A stretch of 64,000 nt of DNA from Gremmenia infestans (taxonomy: Eukaryota; Ascomycota; Leotiomycetes; Helotiales; Hamatocanthoscyphaceae): assembly GCA_032629725.1 (NCBI GenBank), contig JAFEVB010000023.1:918802-982801 (forward strand). Reading direction: 5' to 3'. The position numbers were made by a program, and so were the translations under genes. Positions 1 through 10,323 of the stretch are shown one piece after another; within the stretch, counting starts at the first letter, position 1; each line of letters starts with the position of its first letter. A model generated the notes under the pieces. It was not told the origin of the DNA. It searched no databases and saw nothing but the letters and a program-made list of their open reading frames with translations.

Positions 1-2571
1 TGGTATTTTGCTCTTGGATGGACTGCCCGGAATATCTGGATTTGAACGGGTAGGTGAGCGGTCCCCTCCAGACATATCGTCTGGTCGTGGCAGCAAACTT
101 TCGCCTTCTGCTTGTAAGGCCGGAAAGCTGGTATGTGCTGTGTTGAATGTGCTCGTGCTCCCGCTTCCACTTCCGGCACTTCCAGGAGGTCGCAATGATC
201 TAACGTCATGGGGGCCCGGTCCATCGAACACTGGGCTCACGTTTGTGCTTGCTACTGCTGTGGACAATATGGTCCCTGAGAAGGGGCTCATCGCGTTTGT
301 GATGAAGCCTCGGAGGGAATTGTTTCTCGATCGAGAGCTAGATCCGACACTCATAGCTGACACCGCAACACTACGTTCGCTTAAATTACTTGCAGTTCGA
401 CCACTATCTTCTTCGCCGGACATGGAGCTGACGGTACTTCCAACTATAAGCTGTGCTCGTCTTGTAGGCGAAACTCTACCTAGGTGAGAATGGGTGCGTA
501 TTTGCGCGTTTAGTAATGCATCAGCTGCTGCCCAATCAGTAACCCATTCTTGCACTTCACGCTCCCTGGCGAGCACGGGGCTTTCGAGCTCAGGAGAATG
601 GCCCATTGTACTGTCTTGTCGAAATAAAGGGAGGACTATCGTAGGCGGATCTTTGAAGGGGTCAGAGTGTCGATTCTCCGATGATCCAGGGGCGGATGGA
701 TCACCCAATGCCACGCCTACTCCTTCAGCTCCAACTCCACTAGGTCCCCCATTGTCGTCCTCGTCTGCTTCGTAGATGGGGTGGATTGGCCCAGCTGTTC
801 CTAGACTATTGGCGCGCACATGGTTCCCGCCGCCATTGAAATCAAATCCCATCGGCTGATAACTACCCTTTCCAGTGCGAGAGTGCAACGGTTTCCTCGA
901 GATCTGTCTAGGTGGAGTCGGAATTGATGAACCATCACCCAGGGCGTGCACTCCGTTGTGAATGTTCTCATATCCAACCACCGCACTGTTAGAGTCGTAG
1001 GCAGGCTCATTCGTATTAGTGTCCCCACCATTCCATCCTCCATATGCCCACGGAAAGCCACCCCTTTCGGTCGTTACCCTACCATGAGAGTGAGAGAAAC
1101 TCGGCTCTCCAGAACCCGAACCGATATCCTTCTCCCGCTGCTCCTCTCTCTTCTTTGTGAGCCGCCTGCTATACCATAAAAATATACCATATGCAATCAG
1201 AATCGCTGCTAGTCCAAGACCGAGACCGAGACCCAGGCCAAGCTTTTTATTGGCCGAATTGGAGGAAGACTTGCTGACTCTATTCGCAATCTCAGCAATG
1301 TAGGCGGGATTGGTGTATTCCGAATTCCAAGTCAAGCTAGTAGCATTGAAAAACATGGCCTGAGTCGACGCAACAGCTCTCTTTGAAGTAGTTGTGGTGA
1401 TGTTGTAGCCACCAAGTACCATCATGACATTCCCAGGCAGCATTACCGCACCATGTCCGTACATGCCAGTTCCCGATGGTTGTTCATTTGGTACAGACCA
1501 TTTCCAATCTCCAGTTCCGCCAAGACCTGTTCCTAAATCCAAAACAGCAAGCTGTGGTTCTGCAGCCTGATTAATATCCCCAACCCATCCACCAAGAACA
1601 ATAATTTTTGAGCCATCCTCAGTCAACACAGCTGTATGTCCAGATCTGCTATCCACATCCGTCACCGTGCTCTTGACAGTCAATTCAGTATTTCCATTGG
1701 CTGTTGGAGCGTCCACGGTAACAAAAGTCCAACTCTCTTCTGGCAAACTCCAGACTGCGACTTGACTCATGTTGATGAACGCTGATTGTGTATGTCCTCC
1801 TAGCAGCACAAAATTCTGCTGCTGTGTAATAATATCAGAGCCATTCGAGTACGTGGGTGTCAGACCAGTGATCGTGAAGCCTGCTTCAGCAATTGGCGGG
1901 CCTCTGCTGGAGGGGAGGTCAAGTGTATAGACGGTATTGGAGGACGAGGTGGTGGGGGCTAGACGGAGCATATTGTTGGAGTAATTGGAAGCCGACTGCC
2001 ATGTCGAGATTGTGGCTTCAGAAGTCGGACACATGCCACCAAATATGTACATCTTAGTTTGAGAGGCATTTGCATGAACCAACGAAGAGAAGCTAAAGCC
2101 ACTGGACAAAAAGTCCGCTCCAGGGAGCACATCAGATGTCACATCCCCAGCTGTATTTGTGGTCTGCTGTTCCCATGTTCCATTCCCGGCTGTACTTGTA
2201 TTTGAAGGCGTGAATCTCCATAACGCTGAGCTCTCCGATGTGGAGCAAGAGCCGGTGTATACAGATATCTCACCGATTGAAGATATAGATGGGATGAACG
2301 CGACAGAATCGTCGCTGGTGAATGGAAGATTTGGTGTTATGGTTTTCAAAGTTAGGTTCGACTGAGATATGCTTGAGGATATATCAAGTGACACAAGCTG
2401 ATGCAGTGTATTGGATTGTGAAATTGGCAGGAAGGCGTATGCGATATCCTTATCATCAGAGGAACTTTGAGGAAGCAAGATGGTCGTAGGGTTATATGGA
2501 AATGATTGAGAGCAGACCAGGGCAATCAAAGACATAAGCCCGCAGATGAGGACGGCGACGTGGTTCCCCAT
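1..2571 (-). CDS. Kelch/galactose-oxidase-like beta-propeller membrane protein (3' end outside window)
   Basis: The frame is open without introns from the ATG at 2571 to the left edge: 857 codons with no stop, so the C-terminus is missing. A hydrophobic N-terminus with residues VAVLICGLMSLIALVCS looks like a signal peptide. The ectodomain has several kelch-like blade motifs with paired glycines: IFGGM near residue 177, LLGGH near 257, VLGGW near 323 and VLGGY near 383. Many N-glycosylation sequons are visible. One membrane span follows at about residues 442-468; it starts with a Gly-Leu repeat and is followed by Arg/Lys residues (RRLTKK). The remaining 390 residues are a low-complexity, Ser/Pro-rich cytoplasmic tail. 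This is the layout of fungal type I kelch membrane proteins, probably surface proteins of unknown ligand. I see no catalytic motif that would make it an oxidase. Confidence 0.85.
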   Translation of the reverse strand, partial: MGNHVAVLICGLMSLIALVCSQSFPYNPTTILLPQSSSDDKDIAYAFLPISQSNTLHQLVSLDISSSISQSNLTLKTITPNLPFTSDDSVAFIPSISSIGEISVYTGSCSTSESSALWRFTPSNTSTAGNGTWEQQTTNTAGDVTSDVLPGADFLSSGFSFSSLVHANASQTKMYIFGGMCPTSEATISTWQSASNYSNNMLRLAPTTSSSNTVYTLDLPSSRGPPIAEAGFTITGLTPTYSNGSDIITQQQNFVLLGGHTQSAFINMSQVAVWSLPEESWTFVTVDAPTANGNTELTVKSTVTDVDSRSGHTAVLTEDGSKIIVLGGWVGDINQAAEPQLAVLDLGTGLGGTGDWKWSVPNEQPSGTGMYGHGAVMLPGNVMMVLGGYNITTTTSKRAVASTQAMFFNATSLTWNSEYTNPAYIAEIANRVSKSSSNSANKKLGLGLGLGLGLAAILIAYGIFLWYSRRLTKKREEQREKDIGSGSGEPSFSHSHGRVTTERGGFPWAYGGWNGGDTNTNEPAYDSNSAVVGYENIHNGVHALGDGSSIPTPPRQISRKPLHSRTGKGSYQPMGFDFNGGGNHVRANSLGTAGPIHPIYEADEDDNGGPSGVGAEGVGVALGDPSAPGSSENRHSDPFKDPPTIVLPLFRQDSTMGHSPELESPVLAREREVQEWVTDWAAADALLNAQIRTHSHLGRVSPTRRAQLIVGSTVSSMSGEEDSGRTASNLSERSVAVSAMSVGSSSRSRNNSLRGFITNAMSPFSGTILSTAVASTNVSPVFDGPGPHDVRSLRPPGSAGSGSGSTSTFNTAHTSFPALQAEGESLLPRPDDMSGGDRSPTRSNPDIPGSPSKSKIP

Positions 2572-3399
2572 GATGTGGATTGTCGGGTATTAATTGTGGT
2601 GATATAGGGATCGAATGGGCTGGCTGACTTCCTTTCCCCTCACATTATCGAAGTCGTCTTTGTGGATCGTTTTGGCAGGACTTTCAATGCAAGAGCTCAG
2701 CTCGTACACTCAAGTGTCTGCGATGGACGACTCGAGAAGCGGCGGTATAATCCTCTTTGGCCAGACAGAGAGATCAGCGGCAGTGAAGCTTGAGATTGAT
2801 GAGCAGGTGCAGAGGCCAGGAAAGAGACCACTTTCACGCAGCTGCAAGTAAACAGCACGAGCCCACGGTCTAGGCACTTGCAGGGTGTGTCGGGGCTGTA
2901 TAACCAATCATGGAAGCTATTCGCGATGAGTTCAAGGGTTCAGCTTACGCCTCGTGTTGATATGCACGCGAAGGCCAGGTTGGCAGAGCAACACCCGCTC
3001 TGAAGCTGGAGGGGTAGAAAATGCATGTGAATCCATCCTAACTTGCAGATGCGCGGGAATACTTTCCTCGCTATGCTTTCTGTACAACCGATGATTATTC
3101 TCCCAATTGATGGTTGATATTTTGGGGTTTATAAAGATTGGAGATGGTGACATGTGATGACATGAAGGAAGATACTCCCGAGTTACGATGCGATGCGATG
3201 CAGTTAAATGACCGTGGCTCTCATCCCAGGAATATGTAATCAATGTGGGGTAGCTTGAGCTTGCTCCATGCGATCGATGCTTGTGGAGGAAAGTCAGCTC
3301 CATCAATTGAGTAGGTACACAACATATTTGTTGTAAATATAAACTCTTTCATTTCATCACTCTACTAATTGCCTCTATAAAATTATACGAGTATCCATA
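2572..3399. other. Divergent intergenic region
   Basis: This stretch lies between the start of the kelch membrane protein gene (minus strand) and the start of a dead gene (plus strand), so it should hold the kelch gene promoter. Short open frames exist on both strands but overlap each other and show no domain, signal peptide or splice structure. I see no RNA gene or repeat. Confidence 0.5.
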
Positions 3400-4267
3400 A
3401 TGCCAATATATACCAATCCACCTCCTCTCTCTCACACCTAACACCCCCCTCTCCCAATTCCTCACTACCATCCACACAAAAAGCTTCCACAAACCTCTCA
3501 TCATCGACTGAGTAATCCGCTGGATAATCCTCCCAACAAGCATCTCCACATCAGAACTTCTAGCCCAGAACATACAGTGCTATGCCCCCTCCCTTCCTTC
3601 TTTTCCTGCCTACATTTCTTCCTTCACCACCGTAACTAACACCCTATTCAAATCCCAGCTGGGACATCCTCCTCATCACCCCCTCCACCGATCCCTCCCG
3701 CCAATCCTCCAACCACACATCTAACACGCCTTCATCCTCCAAGCAGGCGTGCCCTCTCGCCTCCTGAAAGACTTCCCCCAAAAGAACGAAAGACTGCTTC
3801 ACCCCGCCCCATCCGACATCCCGCCCCTAACAGGCTCCCTCGCCACCCCGCTTCTCACACCCACCTCCCAAGATCTCACCCTCTCCGGCCCCCTTCGCTC
3901 CTGGATCACCTCATCTTCCGCCCCCACCGGCGCGCTCTCTATGCTGAATCTGCTCTCCTTCCTCCCCGGCAAAAAAGACCAGTACCTGAAATACGGCGCC
4001 GAGTTCGCCGCGTCGATAGGCAGCAGAAGAGGTGGCACGGCGAAGATCATAGGTAGTGTGATAGGAGAGGGAGAGCAAAAGAAGTGGGATAAGATTGCGC
4101 TGGCGCATTCTCCTAGTCTGGCCCATTTTGCGGATATGCTTACGGGTTAAGATTATCAGGAGGTCAATCGGAAGTATAGGGTGGGTAGTTTGAGGGATAC
4201 CCGTATTTTGTGTACGAGTGAGCTTGAGTTGGATGCGGGAGGCGGAGGCGGCGGGGCGAAATTGTAA
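3400..4267 (+). pseudogene. Decayed dimeric alpha/beta-barrel (DUF1330/EthD-like) protein gene
   Basis: Three-frame reading recovers an almost full-length protein broken several times. From an ATG at 3400 the reading must change frame before KPLIID, then meets TGA at 3509-3511 followed by VIRWIILPTSISTSELL. Another frame gives WDILLITPSTDPS, and another gives LQPHI, TAA at 3722-3724, then HAFILQAGVPSRLLKDFP. A long open stretch (3725-4147) carries LSMLNLLSFLPG, YLKYGAEFAASIGSRRGG and LAHFADMLTG. It then meets TAA at 4148-4150, after which DYQEVNRKYRVGSLRDT continues to a natural stop at 4265-4267. The motif order matches fungal EthD/DUF1330-type proteins as I remember them; the family call is from memory. 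At least three stops and two frame changes make a working protein unlikely. Confidence 0.7.
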
Positions 4268-5196
4268 ATGGGAGGGAGCGATTGTTGGAAAAGTCTTGGT
4301 GTGCATTGTACGAAGCGGTTCTTATGACAACATATCGTACTAGATCCTCCTCATTAGAAAGACAAATGCACGATAGGAAGGCCCGCTCCAGAATAGAATT
4401 TATGAGTTAAAGATGATAGCGTGTGAAGTTCTTTTCTCCTGGGAAGGTATAATCGGAAGTGTACGATTGGTTGCTGATTGAAAAGGTGAGGCGAGGGTGT
4501 GTCGTGCTGAGATTGTACTGGCGAAGAGAGTATGGAAAGCTAATGATCAGGGGTGAATAGTAAGGTTGTTGTTAGAATGATTGAGTTTGGGAAAGGGAAA
4601 ACGCATAGAATTTGGTATAATAAACGAGAAAACAGGGGGCGTCCCACTTGGAAAAGGATCTGATGGTCTGGTGTCAAATGTCTCTCGAATGATTTCCCAA
4701 AGTACATAGACCACAGGCTTGATAACTTTATATGTTCAATCCGCTGCCTGGCATACCTAGCAATTAGCCAGTAGCTCAGTTGATATCCCCTATATACACG
4801 CTCCTCCATAACGCTGTTACGTCGCTTTTACTGCTCGCACTGCGTTATGCAGCTGCCTGTCAAAACCCCCGCAATCCAAACTCATTCCGTATACCGTGTG
4901 TGCAGGACTCTATGAATACAAGTGGAATCGAAAACAGACCCATGTGCTGTCGGCAAATATGTGGCAGACCAAACACCCTGCTGTGCATGGCCCCATGTTC
5001 ATGCAAATACCTCGTCTCTATGTCGCGAGGCCAATTACCCAGCGTCTTGTCCAGGGCATTTTCCTACCCTACCATACCGTAACGCCTACGTCCGCAGAAT
5101 ATTAACGTGACGTCCAAATCCTGTATGTTTGATAACCTCCAAGGAAATCATTAGCGTCGTATCCGTAAGGAAAATATGTTCTTAAGGAGTGTAAAC
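4268..5196. other. Intergenic region between DUF1330-like pseudogene and WSC gene
   Basis: This holds the 3' flanks of two genes that point toward each other. Apart from the weak small-protein candidate at 4780-5082 I see no supported feature. Confidence 0.45.
4780..5082 (+). CDS. Possible small cysteine-rich secreted protein
   Basis: This is a 100-codon frame starting MISPIYTLLHNAVTSLLLLA, which could be a signal peptide, followed by a chain with about eight cysteines. All three plus-strand frames are open for much of this span, so chance or a decayed gene is quite possible. No family is recognised and no intron is seen. It is listed because small Cys-rich secreted proteins are easily missed. 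Confidence 0.2.
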   Translation: MISPIYTLLHNAVTSLLLLALRYAAACQNPRNPNSFRIPCVQDSMNTSGIENRPMCCRQICGRPNTLLCMAPCSCKYLVSMSRGQLPSVLSRAFSYPTIP

Positions 5197-6646
5197 TCAA
5201 GTATCCGGATTAGTTGCTCGAAGAATGGGACCTTGTTGGTGAACCCTTCTCGAGTAATCGTGGTCATCTCTAATGGTATTGACACTTTCTCGACTCTTGT
5301 TGTCGCTGGCGCGCTGGTACACAGGTGAGAATGGATCTAATCGTGGGTCCACTGGCACCAAGCGGCTTTTCCTCGATCCGGGTGCACTGTCTTCCCAAGT
5401 CTCGACCACCTCTCGGCCATTGGTACCCAAGACGTATCTCGAATTCTCACTCATCGTTCTCGATGGAATTGGGCCACCTAGACCTGCACTACTTCCGTGG
5501 CGGCTGGTGTCGGGGTTAAGTCTCTCTGCTTCATTATCCTTACGGCGTTTCTTTAGGCAGAAGTAAACGATGGCACTAATAAGGGCGACAAGAGCCACGA
5601 GACCAATAGTGAGGCCGACTGCACCCCCAGTACTGATTCCAGAACTGCTTTTGTTTTTCGACACTGGGGCAACAAGTGCGGAATTCGGGGGAGATGTTGG
5701 AGTAATAGTGACAGTGTGGACTTGTCCTGTGACCGTTTCGAGAGAAGTTACCGGCGTTGGAGTCCACATGGAAGAGCTTGAACTTGAGGAGGTCGAGGTG
5801 GAGGACGGTGAGGTCGTGGCTAATGTGGGCGTGGGAGTAGTAGCAGGTTGTGTTGTTGTTGATGTAACCGACGTGGACTAAAGAGCGTTAGTATGCACCC
5901 TATATTATATAAATCTAAATTTCATGAAGGTCGAACCAAAGGGACCAAGGGAAGGACCATACAGTGCTCGAAGATTGCGAAATTGGGCCAGTCGTGAGAG
6001 TGTCCACAATAGTCACGGCGCTTGGAGTCGCCGTTACAGTTACCTGCTATTGCAAGTCAAAACGGTTGCCAGCAAGGGCAATCGATCGGGGCAAGGACAT
6101 TGCAACAACAGCAGTCACTTGACAAAGAAGAGATGTTGGAGCATATCAAAAGGGTGCGGGAAGTACTAACCTGAGGGGTAGTACTGCTGGGTGATGTTGA
6201 TGTTGATGATGCTGCGGCGGAACTTCCTCCTTTGGTGCCCGATGGGGTGTTCCCCAAAGCTATGTATCCGTATACTCCACTCCCACCACATAGTTCAAGA
6301 GGATACCCAGGACATGTCTGGGTGCATCCAGACGTTGTAGATCCAGGAACGTAGTTTGAACACCAGCATCCATCGTCTTGGACGACTGCGAAAGCATAGC
6401 TCGATTTGCAGAAGTTGGAGCAGAGGCCATTGGATTGGTATATGCTGGAATCTGTAGAGCAATTCATTAGTACTTAATTTCCTCTTCTTCTAGGCGCGTC
6501 GAAAATAGCCTACTCTTATTTGAATCAGCGGTATTAAGCCCGGAGCAGTATTCAATACTGGCAGCGGAGGCTTGGTCGAGGCAGCCAGTGAGGAAGATAG
6601 CAGCAAATACTAGTCGAAAGGACCGTTGTATCCGTAGCGAGAGCAT
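5197..6646 (-). CDS. WSC-domain cell-surface sensor-like protein
   Basis: Four exons were built by eye: 6646-6514, 6451-6171, 6043-5963 and 5877-5197. All have GT-AG ends and phases that add up to 391 residues. A signal peptide (MLSLRIQRSF, then a hydrophobic stretch, residues 1-30) leads into a Cys-rich WSC domain at about 31-110 with DDGCWCSNYVPG and CTQTCPGYPLELCGG. Exons 2-4 then encode a long Ser/Thr-rich stalk. A membrane span lies at about 252-272 (LVALVALISAIVYFC), followed by KKRRK and a charged cytoplasmic tail of about 115 residues. This is the Wsc1-3/Slg1 layout: a mechanosensor of cell-wall stress feeding Rho1 and the Pkc1 pathway. Many fungal WSC proteins are not stress sensors, so the pathway is inferred. 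A CTAAC branch-point-like sequence precedes exon 4. Confidence 0.88.
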
Positions 6647-6888
6647 TTTCTATGCTGGGCAAACCAGGTGTCGTGACGGAAGAGAAGTTCGAGTGCGACG
6701 AGCTCGAGCTGGCGGTGAAAGGAAAATAAGGGCTTAGACTCTCAAAGAGCCTGGTGATAACGATCGTGGTGTCAAATGAGGAATGCAAACGGCGGACAGG
6801 ACAGGAAGTCGAGATTATTCATGAGCAGGGCAGCGTTAGTGTCATACGGCAGTCACAGCCATGTCAGGTCATGTCACCGATAGCTAGC

Positions 6889-6948
6889 TGTCTGTATATC
6901 TGTCTGCTTGTCTGCCTGTATGTCTGTCTGTCTGTCTGTCTGTCTGTC
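6889..6948 (+). repeat. (TGTC)n tetranucleotide microsatellite
   Basis: Imperfect CTGT units become seven perfect units at 6921-6948. The run lies about 245-300 bp upstream of the WSC gene ATG, probably in its promoter or 5' leader. Confidence 0.9.
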
Positions 6949-7134
6949 GCGATTGGCGATTGAGGTTCCTCGAAGCTGACTGCGGAACAAAGTGGAAGTG
7001 ACGGACAAAGGGCGACGGCGAGGTTGTGTGGGCGGTACGGGTAGGTCGATTAGAAGAATAACGGGGTTCAGAGAAAGAAGACGGGATCAAGACGGGATCA
7101 ATACAGTAAATATCTGGGTTGGCCCGGATCTGGG

Positions 7135-7175
7135 TTGGTGCTGGTGCTGGTGCTGGTGTGGGTGTGGGTGCTGGG
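7135..7175 (+). repeat. GGTGCT/GGTGTG short tandem repeat
   Basis: Hexamer units GGTGCT pass into GGTGTG and back to GGTGCT. The run lies about 490-530 bp upstream of the WSC gene start. Confidence 0.8.
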
Positions 7176-8976
7176 TGCAGGGTCAATCTTCGGTTGGGGG
7201 AATAGAGTTAGTGGGTTGAGTGGAGTTGAACGTAGGGGATCACTGGGATGGATGGGAGGGCGGTCCTGGCCTAGTGTCTTTTGCTGATACTACGGAGGTA
7301 ACTAGGTACTGTACGGAGGTACTGGCGCCAAAAACAAGAGATCTCATTGGTCCACCAGGTCGGCACGGCAAGAGCCTTTGAACAACAACACGAGCGGCGC
7401 GCCGAGTTAAGTCGTGAGCTAGAATTGACCAAGTAGAAAAGCAGCACCAAACGACGGCTCGGAATTGGATTATTTTCTAAAAGCGTTACGGAGTAAATTA
7501 CAATTATGTCACAGTGACGATTTGATAAAATGTTATGAGAAGATGGAGATATACGGAAATGGAAATGTAAAGGAAAGGGGCTGGATAGTCTAGTATGGAC
7601 GCAAGAATAGCCGGACTCCAAATTACTCATGATCCTCCCTGATACAGTACAGTACTGTAGAGATAAAGAGATACGGACCATTAATTGCAGACAGCAGCTG
7701 CATGGAGAGTAGAGCAGCGTGCAGTTCTTTCCTCTTTTGGAACCTTCATTACGGGCCATAGGTAATTGTACAGTAATAACGGCACGGTACTAATGCAAGT
7801 CAAAATGAAGTTATCCAAGTTTCCCATTCTTCTTTCATGGCATTCCCTGTCCATGTCTTCTTAGAGGCTAGTCCAGCAACTGCTTTCAGGCCATGCAGGG
7901 TCCCCCAAGGCTGCATGTAGTCAAGCGTGAAGCTAAGCATCCTCTAAGCGTCCAACTCTAATGAATATCTTCATGCTCCAACGCGATGATTGGCTGCCTT
8001 GTCATAGCTGCCTCCTATTTTCACCCTCATACGAAGTAATTCAAATAATGCAGCCGTTATTCAATAAGTAATGAACAATTTACCGTAAGCCTCTCGTCGT
8101 CATGTCATTCATTATTCATGATGGAATTCATCGCATCGATATTGCCATCGTAAATCATATCATGTTCATGTACCCCTGTACCCATGTATACCTAGGTAAG
8201 TAGAAGTACGGAGCAAACTGTCAAAGTTTTCATATGCAAAGCAAGAGAAGCCACCACACACTTCGTATTCCAACGGCCTACAACAGCTCATGCATGCGGT
8301 AATCACTACCTTACTGACAACCTCGTACCACCAGACTTTTTCCATGTGAACATTAAAAGTCTCAACCCGACAAAACCATCCAATTCATTCATTACTCCGG
8401 ATTCCGGAAGGTTTCCCCAAATTAGCCCTAGCCGTAGATGAAGGCTTGTCTTTTGCAGATCAAATTGATGAACAGCGTCATTGATGCCGCACCCAGCCAG
8501 CATTTGCGAGTACTGTACCACCGCATACCAGCGGAAATTGGAGACACGCCACGCACTGCAATTTGACTTTCCGAAATCGCATCGTAACTTTGTAATAATA
8601 CTTCGTAAGAGTGGTGATGAAGTGACGAAGAATGCAACTCAACTGTCTTTTGCTTGAGATGATTTACTGCTACATTTTTGATTCGCTTTTGTCCGTGGGA
8701 TCATTGTGGCGACGACATGCATACTTACCCCTCTCATCTTCATATTCCGTACTCATCCATCGTCGCCGCTTGCATACGGCATACTGCAAACGTTCATGCA
8801 ACAACAAATGGGGGTTACTAATCAAGATTAAACCATCGATACCTACTCGAGTATCCTATCCCATAGATAAGGTGAGCTGCTTGCGGTCGAAAATCACCGA
8901 ATATTCCGTACAGGACCTACAGGTAGATACTCGTACCGCGACTGATTGGATGAATGAAGGAAGAGCTATTCATTTA

Positions 8977-9079
8977 GGGGTTTTTTTAATTCTAAGTCAG
9001 GATTTGTTAAATCTAAGTGTCAAATCTAAGTCATCTGGTATAGCTCTTCTAGATATAGACCATCTTACTATGATGCTAA
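8977..9079 (+). repeat. Left terminal inverted repeat of the MULE-like element
   Basis: It pairs with 9733-9835 on the opposite strand. Shared blocks are TAAATCTAAGTGT, AAATCTAAGT, GCTCTTCTA and ATATAGACCATCTTA. Mismatches are mostly transitions. Confidence 0.85.
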
Positions 9080-9732
9080 CCAGCGGTGTAGCCCCCTCCA
9101 CCTCGTCGTCGCCAGCATACCGTATCGTCGCTAGCATATACCACTATCGCCATGGCCTGCCTCCCTAGATACCCGCTATTCAAGCGATGCCCCTATTCCC
9201 ACATCGACTAAGAAGCACCTGCTTAGCGACCCCCCTATACGCGTTAATAGCAGACCTCCTAAATGCCTACAACTCCCATGCATACAAGAGAGGCTATGCT
9301 ATTGTCTTCGCCGATAGCGGAGGCCTTAAGAGACCTAATAAGATTGGCAGAGAAGGTAGACGTCGCTTAGCTAGATGATAAAGATGCGCTAGATGCAGAG
9401 ATTATAGGGGGGTTATAGTAGGAGAAGAGGTAGAAGAAGAGGAACTTTTTATAGACGTCGATAACTTTAACTATAATTTTATAGTAAGTCAGTTGCCTAT
9501 TAGAAGTAGCCTAAAAGGGAAGGGAAAGAGGCAAATTAGGGGGGTAAACAAGTCACAGCTTTTAGAGGCAGATGCGCTCGCTGTTTTGCAGCTAGAATTT
9601 AACTAGGACTTATATGCTATAGCTAGTTGAAAATCAAGTATATCCTCATAATATGTATTGCAGTGAGTGTATATAATAGTGGCGACAGCGAGGTAGGCGA
9701 CAGCGAGGTTAGCAACAGCGCTAATCGCGTAC

Positions 9733-9835
9733 TTAGCATCATAATAAGATGGTCTATATTTAGAAGAGCGATACCGGATAACTTAGATTTAACACTTAGA
9801 TTTAGCAAAAGTCAACTTAAATTTAAAATACCCCC
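9733..9835 (-). repeat. Right terminal inverted repeat of the MULE-like element
   Basis: This is the reverse-complement partner of 8977-9079, with an outer end of five C residues. Just inside it (9680-9722) is a small tandem array of GGCGACAGCGAGGT-like units. Confidence 0.85.
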
Positions 9836-9843
9836 TTGATTTA

Positions 9844-10323
9844 TAGAAACTCTCTTCCCCTGGCTTTTTCACCACCCAGGAGGGGTGTGGTATATAACCC
9901 CTCCTAAGGCATATTCCCTTCAACGCCGACTCATTTGCGTGCAACTCCAGAAACTGCCGCATTCTGTAAAAATTAATCAAGCCAAGTTTAGATAGATGTA
10001 CGTCGGCTATGCCGAATCCATCTTTTGTGTCAAACACAAATTCATATACCTAACCCTTACCTGTTCCTGTCTGTTCCTGCAGTTGCTTGCGCACGTGATG
10101 GGCATCGTCCAATCATCGCCTCCTTCACTAAATGTGCTTTTGCTCTCTCAGCCTTAGGATTTCTCCAAATATCACAACGAAGTTAACTCTTCAAAGCTAC
10201 GGATAGTGGCCGCTGCTAGATTTTTTTCCACCACTTGTCTTTCACAATGTAAATTATTCTTCTTCTAATACAAAATATTCATATCACCTACCTGCCTGCC
10301 TTCAATCCCTTAATCGCGTCGCG
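9844..10323. promoter_or_regulatory. Probable promoter region of the PI-PLC gene
   Basis: About 480 bp separate the transposon from the PI-PLC start codon. I see no other gene. The element therefore sits immediately upstream of this promoter. No specific binding site can be named. Confidence 0.4.

Larger units (their letters stand above)
6647..8968. other. Long (2.3 kb) region upstream of WSC gene with microsatellites
   Basis: No gene was recognised in this span between the WSC gene start and the MULE-like element. It contains a tetranucleotide microsatellite and a GGTGCT-type repeat close to the WSC start. Short open frames at 7271-7759 and 8632-9168 show no signal peptide, domain or splice structure, and the second runs into the transposon. 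It may hold the WSC promoter and a long 5' leader. Confidence 0.5.
8977..9835 (+). mobile_element. Internally deleted Mutator-like (MULE) DNA transposon
   Basis: The 859-bp element is bounded by inverted repeats of about 103 bp (8977-9079 and 9733-9835) whose outer ends start GGGG. It is flanked by a near-perfect 8-bp duplication, TTCATTTA at 8969-8976 and TTGATTTA at 9836-9843. Inside, a 63-codon plus-strand frame (9187-9378) has an AYNSHAYKRGYAIVF motif reminiscent of the FAR1-like N-terminus of fungal Hop/MULE transposases. After about 50 bases a second coding-like segment (about 9421-9614) reads ...SQLPIRSSLKGKGKRQ... and ends in LQLEFN plus stop. The catalytic core is absent, so this looks like a non-autonomous deletion derivative. 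The structure is visible directly; the MULE family call rests on TIR length, duplication size and one motif. Confidence 0.65.

Noticed and set aside
4896..5110. Two further small frames overlapping the Cys-rich candidate
   Set aside because: They overlap each other and lack a signal peptide of their own; only the 4780 frame is kept, at low confidence.
6900..6950. TGTC repeat as a regulatory protein-binding array
   Set aside because: It is a plain tetranucleotide microsatellite with no sign of a defined binding site.
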